Below are positions 25,417 to 33,668 of a stretch of 64,000 bases of DNA, piece after piece (the first letter of the stretch is position 1; each line of letters begins with the position of its first letter). Origin of the DNA: an uncultured Rhodopila sp. (lineage in GTDB: Bacteria > Pseudomonadota > Alphaproteobacteria > Acetobacterales > Acetobacteraceae); NCBI GenBank assembly GCA_903932145.1, contig CAIZFE010000065.1, positions 1 to 64,000 on the forward strand, read 5' to 3'. The position numbers and the translations under genes are program-made. The notes below the pieces were generated by a model. The model was not told the origin of the DNA and made no database searches. It worked only from the letters and a program-made list of their open reading frames with translations.

Positions 25417-27108
25417 TCATCCTCCCTGCCGCGACGCTCGGCGTGTCAGCAGCGTAAACAGCCCCACCGCCAACCCGAGGACGACCGTCTGAATCAAAGC
25501 CATCGCCGCCGTCAGTTCCGAACTACTGCCAAACCACGCGCTGACGATGGCCGGAGTCAGCACCTGCGAATGCGGCCCCATCAGCAGGATTGACGCCCCC
25601 AACTCCCGCACACTCGCAATGAACAGCAGCATCCAGGCCGCCAGCAACCCCGGCCGCAGCAGCGGCATGGTAATCGTCCGCATCCGATATCCCCAGGACG
25701 CGCCGCAGACTTCGCCGCATTCGTCCAGGCTTTTGTCGAGTTGCAGCAGAACGCTGGAGATCGTGCGAACGCCCAACGGCAAGAACACCGTCAGATACGC
25801 GATCAGCAGCAGCCACAACGTCCCATAAATCGGGATCGGGAACACCAGCCACGCCCACATCATGCCGAACGCGAATACCAGCCTGGGGACTGCCTGCGGG
25901 AACATGACGATGTATTCCAGCAGCCCTCGGCCAGGGATGCGGCTGCGATGGATCAACCACGACAGCATCCCGGTCAGCGCCACCCCGATCGTTGCGGTCA
26001 ACACGCCCAGAATCAAACTGTTCGACATCGCATAGCGCACCGCGTTCTGGGTCAGCGCCGTGCGATAATTGTCCAAGGTAAAATTACCGACCGCCGGGAA
26101 CGCCACCGCCAATCGCTGAACGGACGCATAAACCAGCGTCAGAATCGGCAACACGACGGACAGCACCACGTACGATCCGCAAATCGCAAACAGCACCCAA
26201 CGCAGCCCGCCCACATCCGTCAACCGTGGCCGAAACGCTTTGCCGCTGACCGTGACATAGCTGCGGTGCGCGATGATCCGGCGATAGAAGAACAGCATGA
26301 AGAACATCACCGCGAACAGCGAAACACCCATCGCGGCGGCCAAAGGAATCCGAGGCGGGTACTGTGCCACCAGTTGATAGATCGCCGTCGTAATCACATA
26401 GAACCGCACTGGCGTGCCCAGCACCAAAGCCGCTGAGAACGAACCCAGCATCTCGGCAAACACGAAAATCGCCGCGCCCAACACGCCCGGTGTCACCAGC
26501 GGCAGGGTCACCCGCATCATTGTGTAGAACCGGCCGGCGCCGTTGATCTGCGATGCCTCCTCCAGCGAGGGGTCCATCGACTTCATCACCGCGCCGATCA
26601 TAACGAAGGCGACCGAACCCTCGAACAGTGCCATGACCCACGCGATACCCATCGGGCTGACGATGTCGATGATCGCGTCATGGCCGCCGAGGGCGCGCCA
26701 TATCTGGTTGGCGAACCCACTTTCGGGCGCACCCAGCAAGCTCCACGCCAAGGCTCCCAGCAATGGCGTGACGTAGTACGGCACGGCCATGGCCTGTTCC
26801 AGCGTGCGCCGGAACGGAACGTTGGTCCGGTTCAGAATCCACGCCGTCAGGAACCCGAACACCAGCGCCATCACGGTCGCCGCGAACGACACGTACAGCG
26901 TATTGAGCATAATCTCCCAATACTTCGGCAGGCCCTCGAAATTATCGAAGCCATAGGCGGTCGGCGGCCGCGCTTCGGGATCGCCGACGTCGAACGACGC
27001 CTGCAACAGATAAAACACCGGGTAGATGACGAACGCCGCCACCACCCCGATGACCGTTATCCCAACGAAGGTCTGTGCCGACGGCCCGGCTGATCGTTCC
27101 GAACGCAT
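25417..27108 (-). CDS. ABC importer permease, fused double BPD domain (FbpB-like), 563 aa
   Basis: Two binding-protein-dependent transport permease domains lie in one chain, each with about six helices. This fused form is typical of FbpB/SfuB-type ferric importers, as opposed to PotB/PotC pairs. The EAA-like loops are visible (SLEEASQINGAGRFYTMMRVTLPLVTPG in the first half; SLDECGEVCGASWGYRMRTITMPLLRPG in the second). The ATG at 27108 follows the binding-protein stop by 5 bases. The long upstream open frame is antisense to the binding-protein gene and is not part of this protein. Confidence 0.93.
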   Translation of the reverse strand: MRSERSAGPSAQTFVGITVIGVVAAFVIYPVFYLLQASFDVGDPEARPPTAYGFDNFEGLPKYWEIMLNTLYVSFAATVMALVFGFLTAWILNRTNVPFRRTLEQAMAVPYYVTPLLGALAWSLLGAPESGFANQIWRALGGHDAIIDIVSPMGIAWVMALFEGSVAFVMIGAVMKSMDPSLEEASQINGAGRFYTMMRVTLPLVTPGVLGAAIFVFAEMLGSFSAALVLGTPVRFYVITTAIYQLVAQYPPRIPLAAAMGVSLFAVMFFMLFFYRRIIAHRSYVTVSGKAFRPRLTDVGGLRWVLFAICGSYVVLSVVLPILTLVYASVQRLAVAFPAVGNFTLDNYRTALTQNAVRYAMSNSLILGVLTATIGVALTGMLSWLIHRSRIPGRGLLEYIVMFPQAVPRLVFAFGMMWAWLVFPIPIYGTLWLLLIAYLTVFLPLGVRTISSVLLQLDKSLDECGEVCGASWGYRMRTITMPLLRPGLLAAWMLLFIASVRELGASILLMGPHSQVLTPAIVSAWFGSSSELTAAMALIQTVVLGLAVGLFTLLTRRASRQGG

Positions 27109-27113
27109 GGAAA

Positions 27114-28196
27114 CTACAGTAAACCGAGCATGGCGTTCCAGTCGGCGTTGAATTTTTTGCGGACGCCCAGGAAATCTTGCATATCCGACGGTACCAAAAG
27201 CTTGAAATCGCGCAGGCGGACGCCGCCCGGCATCGGAGGGGCATCCTTGCGGACGGACCCGTACAGCAGGTCCGGATGCTGCTGATACACCGCCTGCCCG
27301 CGCAACGACATCAGCCAGTCGATGAACAACCGCGCGGCCTCGGGATGCGGCGCCTTGGAAACCATACCTGTTGCCAACGCGGTAGCCGGAAGGCCGTCCT
27401 CGGGTGCAACGAATGCGATCGGTGCCTTGCGGTCGTGGTACAGGACATACGCAGCCCATTCCGCCAGCGCACAAATTTTGTCATCGCCCTTGGCCAGCCG
27501 GTCAAACAATTGCGCGCGCGAGTCAAATCCGTGCGGCTTTTGCTTCGAAAACGCTTTCCAGTAGTCGTCGCCATACAGCTTGCGCAGTTCATACCACTCG
27601 ACAAACTGCATGCCTGACGTGGATTGCTTCGTGCTGGTGACATTGGCCCAACGCGGGTCCAGCAGGTCCTTCCATGTTTTCGGGGCGTCTTCGGCCTTCA
27701 CCTTGTCGGTGTTGTAGGCAATGCCTGCGAACGTCATGCCGCTGCAAAAGTAGTGGCCGGCCGGATCGCTGAGGAATTCACTTTCGTAGAACGCCGCTTG
27801 CGGGGAGTTATACGTTTCAAAAGCGCCGCGCTTGTCGAAATCGATCGCGGTCCCGACGTCGGAAAACTGGATCACATCCACGTCAAACCGGCCGGCCGAC
27901 CGTTCCGCAAGGATCTTGCTGTACAGCGCGCCGGTCTGTGCCCGCACATAACTGGCTTTGATTTTTGGAAAATCCGCGCTGAAGGCATCCATGGCCGCCG
28001 CCGCGCCGGCCTCGCCATCATGGGTGTAGAACAGCAGGGCGCCTTCCTGCTCCGCCTTCGCCATGTCGGCGGAGGTGGTGAAATCCAGCACCTTGGTCAC
28101 AGGGCGGGTTTGTGCGGCGGCCTGATGCCCGACGGGCACCAACGCCGCCGCGAGGCCTGCCTGCAGTGCGAACCGCCGCGTCGGTGTTTTGGGCAT
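27114..28196 (-). CDS. ABC importer periplasmic substrate-binding protein, 360 aa
   Basis: A class-1 solute-binding protein (SBP_bac type, like FbpA/AfuA). The signal peptide has a twin-arginine-like TRRFAL followed by AGLAAALVPVGHQAAAQ. The mature chain has GALLFYTHDGE near 47, RFDVDVIQFSDVG and PKTWKDLLDPRW, which is a conserved family segment. The ATG at 28196 has AAGGA 5-9 bases upstream. It is the first gene of the operon with the fused permease and ATPase. No Tyr-Tyr iron pair is obvious, so iron is only one candidate substrate. Confidence 0.9.
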   Translation of the reverse strand: MPKTPTRRFALQAGLAAALVPVGHQAAAQTRPVTKVLDFTTSADMAKAEQEGALLFYTHDGEAGAAAAMDAFSADFPKIKASYVRAQTGALYSKILAERSAGRFDVDVIQFSDVGTAIDFDKRGAFETYNSPQAAFYESEFLSDPAGHYFCSGMTFAGIAYNTDKVKAEDAPKTWKDLLDPRWANVTSTKQSTSGMQFVEWYELRKLYGDDYWKAFSKQKPHGFDSRAQLFDRLAKGDDKICALAEWAAYVLYHDRKAPIAFVAPEDGLPATALATGMVSKAPHPEAARLFIDWLMSLRGQAVYQQHPDLLYGSVRKDAPPMPGGVRLRDFKLLVPSDMQDFLGVRKKFNADWNAMLGLL

Positions 28197-28318
28197 CTGT
28201 TTCCTTATCGCATTGTAGTTACGTTTTGAAGTCCCTCGACATGCCTGACACAATTTCTCGATGCCGGCTACAGGGAACAGGCGGCGGTCGCTTCAGGCTT
28301 ACCCGAAGGAGGGCGGCG

Positions 28319-29419
28319 CTAACGGACCTGGCGGCGCAACCAGTCCTGCGCCGGGCGCTCGATCCAGCGGAACACGCAGACCGCCAAAGCGAGGACGCTG
28401 CCAAGATAGGCGATCAGGAACCAACCCGAATAGATCAGCGACTGTGCGACGTCCCCGAGGACCAGCACAACGGCGAGCTGCATCGGGAAATGGATCATGT
28501 AGCTCGCGTAGGTCAGGTTCCCTAAATTCGTCAGCCAGGTTTTGGCTCGCTGCCCGTCCGGCGCACCACCAACTTGCACCAGCAAGACCGCGGCCGGGAA
28601 CATCGCCAGGCTGACTCCGGCGATTTTCAGCGCGTGCGTAGCCACCAACATGACGGACACGGTGATCAGCGCCACGCAACCCATCGCGACCCGGCCCTGC
28701 GAGGACCTGCGCAGGGTCGCGACCCAGTCATTCAGGTGGCAGGTCAGCGCGCCAAGGTAGAAAAATGTTCCGGCACCGCTGAAACTCAGTTTGATCCCGA
28801 ACGCCGCCTTTGCCAGCCAGGCCGCCACCGTGATACCGGCCAGCGCCAGCAGATCAACCCGCCATCCCGCCCCGGCATAACGCGTGACCCAAAAAAATAT
28901 AACGTAGATCAGCACTTCGGCGGACACGCTCCAGGACGGGCCGTTGAACGACTCGCCGCTTTGGAAACCCCAGTAATTGGCGAAGAACACATTCATCACG
29001 AAATGTGGGATGTCGTTCAGCACATAGACAAAGGTCTGGCCATGCCGGGTGAAGTATATCCATTGCAAAGCTGCCACGATCAGCAGAGTCAGCAGATGCA
29101 GCGGGTACAGACGGGAAAACCGCAACAGCGCGAAGCGTCCAAACGACAGGCCTGCCCTCCCGATCGCCGCGCCATATTTCCAGGTGAAGATGAACCCGGA
29201 CAGGCACCAGAACAGCTCCACCCCAGCATAGCCATAGCTATAGAACGGCGTCAGAAGCCAATAGAACGGCATCCGATTCCAATCCGGGGAAGTTTGCACC
29301 GAACCAACAAACAGAAAATGCTGATAGTGCCAGACCAGAACCCCGACCGCCGCGAGGAAGCGCAGCAGTTCCAACCCGATCAGACGTTTCCCGGGGTCGC
29401 GGCGGGTCATTCCGTTCAT
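28319..29419 (-). CDS. Acyltransferase-3 family integral membrane protein, 366 aa
   Basis: The second acyltransferase-3 protein of the window. The N-terminal motif GLELLRFLAAVGVLVWHYQHF carries the conserved Arg and His. Then come ELFWCLSGFIFTWKY, FALLRFSRLYPLHLL (the RxxRLYP box) and NGPSWSVSAEVLIY. About ten membrane helices are visible. It probably acylates a surface glycan or lipid. It ends 122 bases upstream of the ABC binding-protein gene on the same strand, so read-through is possible but separate units are more likely. Confidence 0.88.
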   Translation of the reverse strand: MNGMTRRDPGKRLIGLELLRFLAAVGVLVWHYQHFLFVGSVQTSPDWNRMPFYWLLTPFYSYGYAGVELFWCLSGFIFTWKYGAAIGRAGLSFGRFALLRFSRLYPLHLLTLLIVAALQWIYFTRHGQTFVYVLNDIPHFVMNVFFANYWGFQSGESFNGPSWSVSAEVLIYVIFFWVTRYAGAGWRVDLLALAGITVAAWLAKAAFGIKLSFSGAGTFFYLGALTCHLNDWVATLRRSSQGRVAMGCVALITVSVMLVATHALKIAGVSLAMFPAAVLLVQVGGAPDGQRAKTWLTNLGNLTYASYMIHFPMQLAVVLVLGDVAQSLIYSGWFLIAYLGSVLALAVCVFRWIERPAQDWLRRQVR

Positions 29420-29511
29420 GCGAAAGTCCAGTCGGCGTTGATGACGAGACTATGCCGGATCGTCCGCGTCCGGCTCGGCATGGCCATCACCGCGGGAACA
29501 GTGCCGCCACC

Positions 29512-29539
29512 GGTGGCCCGGACAAGCCGGGCCATGACG
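29512..29539. repeat. Dispersed palindromic repeat, copy A (half unit)
   Basis: GGTGGCCCGGACAAGCCGGG followed by CCATGACG matches the arm of the longer palindromes at 52626-52715 and 57780-57858. It lies in the short gap between the acyltransferase and histidine-kinase genes and contains its own GGCCCG/CGGGCC palindrome. Confidence 0.7.
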
Positions 29540-29580
29540 AAAACGACACGGGTACAGTCAAGGGGCATCGATCGCACGCC

Positions 29581-30927
29581 TTACACCGGCAGTCGGATAC
29601 GGGCCCGCAAACCGCCCAACGGGCTGTCCTCCAGCACGATGTCGCCGCCATGGGCTCGGACAATGTCGCGAGCGATCGTCAGACCCAAACCAGTGCCGCC
29701 CGTCGAGCCACTCTCGAACGGCCGGAACACGCTTTCCCGCTTGTCCGCCGGAATGCCGGGTCCGTCGTCATCCACCGTGACCAGCACCGACCGCCCCTGC
29801 GACACCGCCGCCAGAGCGACGTGCCGCGCGTGCCGCCTGGCATTATCGACCAGGTTGGTCACCGCACGCCGCACCGCATCGGCGCGCAGTTTCAGCGTCA
29901 GGCCATCGGGCACATCCAGCGCCAACTCCGCCCCGGCCCGCCTGGCACCCGCCGCGACGTCGTCCAACAGGGCGGACAGATTGACCGGTAGCGCCTGCTC
30001 CGTCCCCTCCCCCCGGGCGAAGGCGAGGTAGCCGCCAATCATCCGGTCCATTTCCTCGACATCGGCGGTCATTTCCGCCACGTCTTGGCGCAGTTCCTCG
30101 GTTTTCGGCAGCATCGCCAGTGCCAGCCGCATACGCGTCAGCGGCGTGCGCAGATCGTGAGAGACACCGGCCAGCATCTCGGTACGTTGCGCCAGGAAGC
30201 GGCGAATGCGTTCCTGCATGCGGTTGAACGCGGCGCCGGCCTGACGCACCTCGGCGGCCCCCTCCGGCCGGATTGGCGGCACGTCGCGGCCCATGCCGAA
30301 CGCCTCGGCCGACCGCGCCAACCGCCGGATCGCGCGGACCTGATTGCGCATGAACAGCGCGGCGATGCCGAACAGGAACAAAGACGAGCCAACCACCCAT
30401 CCCACGAACAGAAACACGGTGCCGATCGCCAGCCGTTTGCGGGGCGCCTCCACGTCCAGCACCCCGTCCGGCAATTGCAACTTAACCAGCACGGTGCGCG
30501 GGTCGGAGGTCCAGTCCATGTCAAACTTCGCGTTGAACTTCTCGGTCAATGCGGCCGCCAGATCATCGTCCATCGGGCCGAGGATGTTGGTCCGCTTATG
30601 CGGCTCCAGCATCGCGCCCGGTTCCATTTTGATATCCAGGCTGAACTGGTCACGCGCCATTTGCAGCACCCATTCCCGGTCACCGGGGGACTGAAACTGG
30701 CGCAACAGTTCGACCGTATAATAGATTTCGCCGGCAATCGCGCTGGACAGGCGGCGCGACACCACACTCAGATGGTTACCGTAAAACAGTTGCAACGCGA
30801 TCGCCTGCACCACGACCAGCGGCACCAGCATGATCAGCAAGGACCGACCGAGCAGCGACCGGGGCATGAAGCGCTTGAGACCGAAACTCAGTCTGGGGCC
30901 GAATGGAACCGGGATGTCCATGGGCAT
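29581..30927 (-). CDS. EnvZ-type sensor histidine kinase, 448 aa
   Basis: A membrane kinase that phosphorylates its paired OmpR-type regulator. Two membrane helices lie at about 28-50 and 170-193, with a periplasmic sensor of about 120 residues between them. A HAMP segment is at about 195-245, HisKA has the phosphorylated His257 in GVSHDLRTPLTRM, and the ATPase has N, G1 and G2 boxes (NLVDNARRHA, VDDDGPGIP, GGTGLGLTIARDI). It starts one base after the regulator's stop, forming a tight operon: MarR - regulator - kinase. The signal sensed is not known. Confidence 0.93.
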   Translation of the reverse strand: MPMDIPVPFGPRLSFGLKRFMPRSLLGRSLLIMLVPLVVVQAIALQLFYGNHLSVVSRRLSSAIAGEIYYTVELLRQFQSPGDREWVLQMARDQFSLDIKMEPGAMLEPHKRTNILGPMDDDLAAALTEKFNAKFDMDWTSDPRTVLVKLQLPDGVLDVEAPRKRLAIGTVFLFVGWVVGSSLFLFGIAALFMRNQVRAIRRLARSAEAFGMGRDVPPIRPEGAAEVRQAGAAFNRMQERIRRFLAQRTEMLAGVSHDLRTPLTRMRLALAMLPKTEELRQDVAEMTADVEEMDRMIGGYLAFARGEGTEQALPVNLSALLDDVAAGARRAGAELALDVPDGLTLKLRADAVRRAVTNLVDNARRHARHVALAAVSQGRSVLVTVDDDGPGIPADKRESVFRPFESGSTGGTGLGLTIARDIVRAHGGDIVLEDSPLGGLRARIRLPV

Positions 30928-30928
30928 A

Positions 30929-31630
30929 TCAAACGCCGGGTTTCAAAATATAGCCGCGTCCGCGCACCGTGTGGAGGAAACGCGGCTCGCGCGGATCGGC
31001 CTCTATCTTGCGGCGCAGGCGTACGACCTGGACGTCAATGGCGCGTTCGCCGGAGTCGTCCATGCCCAGGGCTTCGGCGATATCCTCACGGGACAACACC
31101 TCGTTCGGTTTGCGGGCGAGCGCGGTCAACAGGGCCGCTTCGCCACCCGTCAGGCGGATCGGCCCATCGGCATCGCGCAGTTCACCGCGTTCGGGGTCGA
31201 ATTCGGCACCGCCGATCCGCACCGGTCCGGTTTGCACCTCCACCGCCGGAGCCGGCGGAACCCGCCGCAACAGCGCTTTGATGCGCAGGACCAGTTCTCG
31301 CGGTTCAAACGGCTTGCCCAGATAGTCGTCCGCCCCGGCCTCAAATCCGGCGATGCGGTCTTCCGGCGCGCCGCGCGCGGTCAGCAGCAGGATCGGCAGG
31401 TCGAGCTGTTTTTCCTGGCGCAATGACGCCGTCAGATCCAGCCCGTTTTCGCCCGGCATCATCACGTCCAGCACCATCAGGTCCGGATCGATCGCCCGCA
31501 ATTGCTTGCGCGCCTCAGCCGCATCAGCCGCGGCGGTGACGCGAAAGCCCTCGCCGGTCAGATACCGCGCGAGCCGTTCCCGCAGGCGGGGATCGTCTTC
31601 CACGACCAGGATGTGGTGATCTTCGGGCAT
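30929..31630 (-). CDS. petR: OmpR-type response regulator (PetR-like), 233 aa
   Basis: A receiver domain with Asp55 (LMVLDVMMPGENG) as phosphoacceptor, the acidic pair at 11-13, Thr in LLTARG and Lys in LGKPFEPREL. It is joined to an OmpR winged-helix DNA-binding domain (TGGEAALLTALARKPNEVLSR, then VQVVRLRRKIE and TVRGRGYIL). It sits between a MarR protein and an EnvZ-like kinase, divergent from ilvE. That is the arrangement found for PetP-PetR in alphaproteobacteria. The symbol rests on this context and is tentative. Confidence 0.9.
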   Translation of the reverse strand: MPEDHHILVVEDDPRLRERLARYLTGEGFRVTAAADAAEARKQLRAIDPDLMVLDVMMPGENGLDLTASLRQEKQLDLPILLLTARGAPEDRIAGFEAGADDYLGKPFEPRELVLRIKALLRRVPPAPAVEVQTGPVRIGGAEFDPERGELRDADGPIRLTGGEAALLTALARKPNEVLSREDIAEALGMDDSGERAIDVQVVRLRRKIEADPREPRFLHTVRGRGYILKPGV

Positions 31631-31651
31631 GCGATCAGACGTCCCCCGCTG

Positions 31652-32200
31652 TCATGTGTCTTCCGGTGAGCCGGTGCCATCCATATAGGCGCGTGCACCG
31701 TGGTCCATCATCGCCCGCATGACCATCCGAAATCCCTGCACCGCCTGCGGACCCACAGCCTGGTAGGCTTTCGCGATTTTATCACGCTGGGCGGCGAACA
31801 CGGTTTCTTCCAATGCGTGCCCTTTCTCGGTCAGCGTCAGCAGCCGTAGGCGCCGGTCCTCGAACCCGGCCGCCTGACCGACGTAGCCTTCGTCGATCAG
31901 CGCGTTCAGTACCCGGGCCAGGGACTGCTTCTTGATACGCAGGATCGCCAGCAGACCGGACACGGTGATCCCCGGATTACGGCCGATAAAGTGCAACGCC
32001 CGGTGATGCGCCCGGCCGAGTTCCAGTTCCTCCAGCACCTTGTCCGCGACATCGGTGAAATCGCGGTAGCCGAAGAACAGCAGGTCCTGCGCGGCACGCA
32101 TTTCCGCCTCGCCAAGATCGACAACCGGAGTCGGCGGCGGCAGTTTGGGTGGCGGCACGAACCGGTCGGCGCTGGCGTAGCGGGGTTTAGCTTTCAGCAT
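31652..32200 (-). CDS. petP: MarR-family transcriptional regulator (PetP-like), 182 aa
   Basis: A winged-helix MarR protein. The DNA-binding part is at about 70-140: LELGRAHHRALHFIGRNPGIT, VSGLLAILRIKKQSLARVLNAL and GFEDRRLRLLTLTEKG, the wing with its DxR motif. The N-terminal Pro-rich extension (PPPKLPPPTPV) is unusual for MarR proteins but fits the PetP type. It is first in the operon with the response regulator and kinase, divergent from ilvE, and a near-palindrome lies between them. Self-regulation and control of ilvE are inferred. Confidence 0.85.
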   Translation of the reverse strand: MLKAKPRYASADRFVPPPKLPPPTPVVDLGEAEMRAAQDLLFFGYRDFTDVADKVLEELELGRAHHRALHFIGRNPGITVSGLLAILRIKKQSLARVLNALIDEGYVGQAAGFEDRRLRLLTLTEKGHALEETVFAAQRDKIAKAYQAVGPQAVQGFRMVMRAMMDHGARAYMDGTGSPEDT

Positions 32201-32225
32201 GCCTGATATTCGATCCCTGGATAGG

Positions 32226-32238
32226 TCAGTATTATTGA
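32226..32238. promoter_or_regulatory. MarR-type operator candidate between petP-like gene and ilvE
   Basis: TCAGTATTATTGA is a 13-base imperfect palindrome (10 of 13 positions symmetric) in the only AT-rich part of the 103-base divergent gap. It overlaps a TTGACT that could be the -35 box of ilvE. Its size and place fit a MarR dimer site controlling both directions. Confidence 0.4.
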
Positions 32239-32303
32239 CTTAATTTGCGTCTATGTTCTAAGTTCGCTCGGCTGAGAGCAACAAAATTACGGAGAAGGCC
32301 TCC

Positions 32304-33203
32304 ATGGCGTTACTTCCTTTCGACGACCGAGACGGCTGGCTGTGGCTGGACGGTGCCCTGGTTCCCTGGCGGGACGCCAGACTGCATGTTTTATCGCATG
32401 GTCTGCACTATGCCAGTGCGGTTTTCGAGGGTGAGCGCGCCTACGCCGGCAATATTTTCCGCCTGCGCGACCATACCGAACGCCTGATCAACTCCGGCCG
32501 TATCCTGAGCTTCGAGATTCCCTGGTCGCCCGAACAGATCGACGAAGCCAGCAACGCGGTGCTGGCGGCGAACAGACTGACCGACGGCTATGTTCGCCCG
32601 ATCGCCTGGCGCGGCTCGGAACAGTTGGCGGTGTCGGCCACCGGCACGTCGATCCATCTGGCGATCGGGGCGTGGCCATGGCCCAGCTACTTCGGGGCCG
32701 AACGGATGCAGGGGATACGGGTCGGGGAGGCGGAATGGCGCCGGCCACCGCCGGAGACGGCTCCGATCAAAGCGAAGGCGTCCGGTTTGTATGTGATTGC
32801 GTCGCTGGCGAAGGTGAAGGCGGAGCAGGAAGGGTATTCCGACGCGCTGATGCTGGATTGGCGCGGCAAGGTGGCGGAAACCACCGGAGCGAATATCTTC
32901 TTTGTGATGGACGGGGCGCTGCACACGCCGACTCCCGACTGCTTCCTGGACGGGATTACGCGGCGGACGGTGATGAAACTGGCGGCCCGGCACCACATTC
33001 AGGTGATCGAGCGGCAGATCGATCCGTCCGAACTGACGCGAGCCACGGAGGTGTTCCTGGCCGGGACGGCGGCCGAGGTGACGGCTGTGCGCGAGATCGG
33101 CCCGCACCGGTTCACGCCGGGTGCGATCACCGAGACCCTGATGAAAGACTACGATCGCCTTGTTCTGCAGTCTCCGGCGGAGGTCGCTCGGTTTTTGGCG
33201 TAA
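32304..33203 (+). CDS. ilvE: Branched-chain amino-acid aminotransferase, 299 aa
   Basis: A class IV PLP-dependent aminotransferase catalysing the last step of Val, Leu and Ile synthesis and the first of their breakdown. The PLP lysine is Lys158 in IKAKASGLY. HYASAVFEGERAY near 35-47, RPIAWRG near 98-104, the cofactor-contacting Glu in GKVAETTGANIFF, and the terminal GTAAEVTAVREIG are all as expected. The ribosome site (GAGAAGG) lies about 6 bases before the ATG. It is divergent from the PetP-like regulator. Related D-amino-acid aminotransferases are less likely given these motifs. Confidence 0.93.
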   Translation: MALLPFDDRDGWLWLDGALVPWRDARLHVLSHGLHYASAVFEGERAYAGNIFRLRDHTERLINSGRILSFEIPWSPEQIDEASNAVLAANRLTDGYVRPIAWRGSEQLAVSATGTSIHLAIGAWPWPSYFGAERMQGIRVGEAEWRRPPPETAPIKAKASGLYVIASLAKVKAEQEGYSDALMLDWRGKVAETTGANIFFVMDGALHTPTPDCFLDGITRRTVMKLAARHHIQVIERQIDPSELTRATEVFLAGTAAEVTAVREIGPHRFTPGAITETLMKDYDRLVLQSPAEVARFLA

Positions 33204-33291
33204 CCTCGGCGCGATTTTGCGAGGGGTGTGACCCGCTTCACATCCTTCGCCGCCGGCGACGATTACACCTCCCCTCAGGAGGACAATCATC

Positions 33292-33561
33292 ATGCGAATT
33301 TCCAAAGAAGCGCTTGCTCTCAGCGTCCTGGTGCGTCGGGTCAGGGTCGGAGCAACCCCATTCGGATGGGAGATACGCCGTGACGGCGCGGACAACCCGA
33401 TCTACGCGTCAGACGATCGCTATGTGAGCATGGATGCGGCCTACCAGGCCGGGCACGCCAAACTGTCAAAATTCGTGGCAAGACGCGAGATGCCGTCGGG
33501 CGTTGGCGTGGATCGCCCCTGGCTGGCAGGTGGCGCCGGCGCGCAAAGCATGACCGCTTAA
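33292..33561 (+). CDS. Small hypothetical protein, 89 aa
   Basis: A short protein with a very good ribosome site (AGGAGG 8 bases before the ATG). It contains VGATPFGWEIRRDGADNPIY and then AAYQAGHAKLSKFVARRE, a compact alpha/beta-looking domain with a Gly-rich tail. No signal peptide or metal motif is seen. I do not recognise a family. It stands alone between ilvE and the amine oxidase. Confidence 0.6.
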   Translation: MRISKEALALSVLVRRVRVGATPFGWEIRRDGADNPIYASDDRYVSMDAAYQAGHAKLSKFVARREMPSGVGVDRPWLAGGAGAQSMTA

Positions 33562-33668
33562 CGTTTCACGCTACCAGGTGCCGATCGGGGCCTTGCCCCG
33601 GCAACCCCGGCCATGTTGGATGCAGACAACCCGGCGCACGCCGGGATGCTGCCAGGACTTTATCCGAC

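Noticed and set aside
28574-30031. A 485-codon plus-strand open frame
   Set aside because: It is antisense to the acyltransferase and histidine-kinase genes, both of which have clear motifs. The frame has a Gln/Arg-rich random look.
30085-31281. A 398-codon plus-strand open frame
   Set aside because: It is antisense to the two-component genes and has no recognisable domain.
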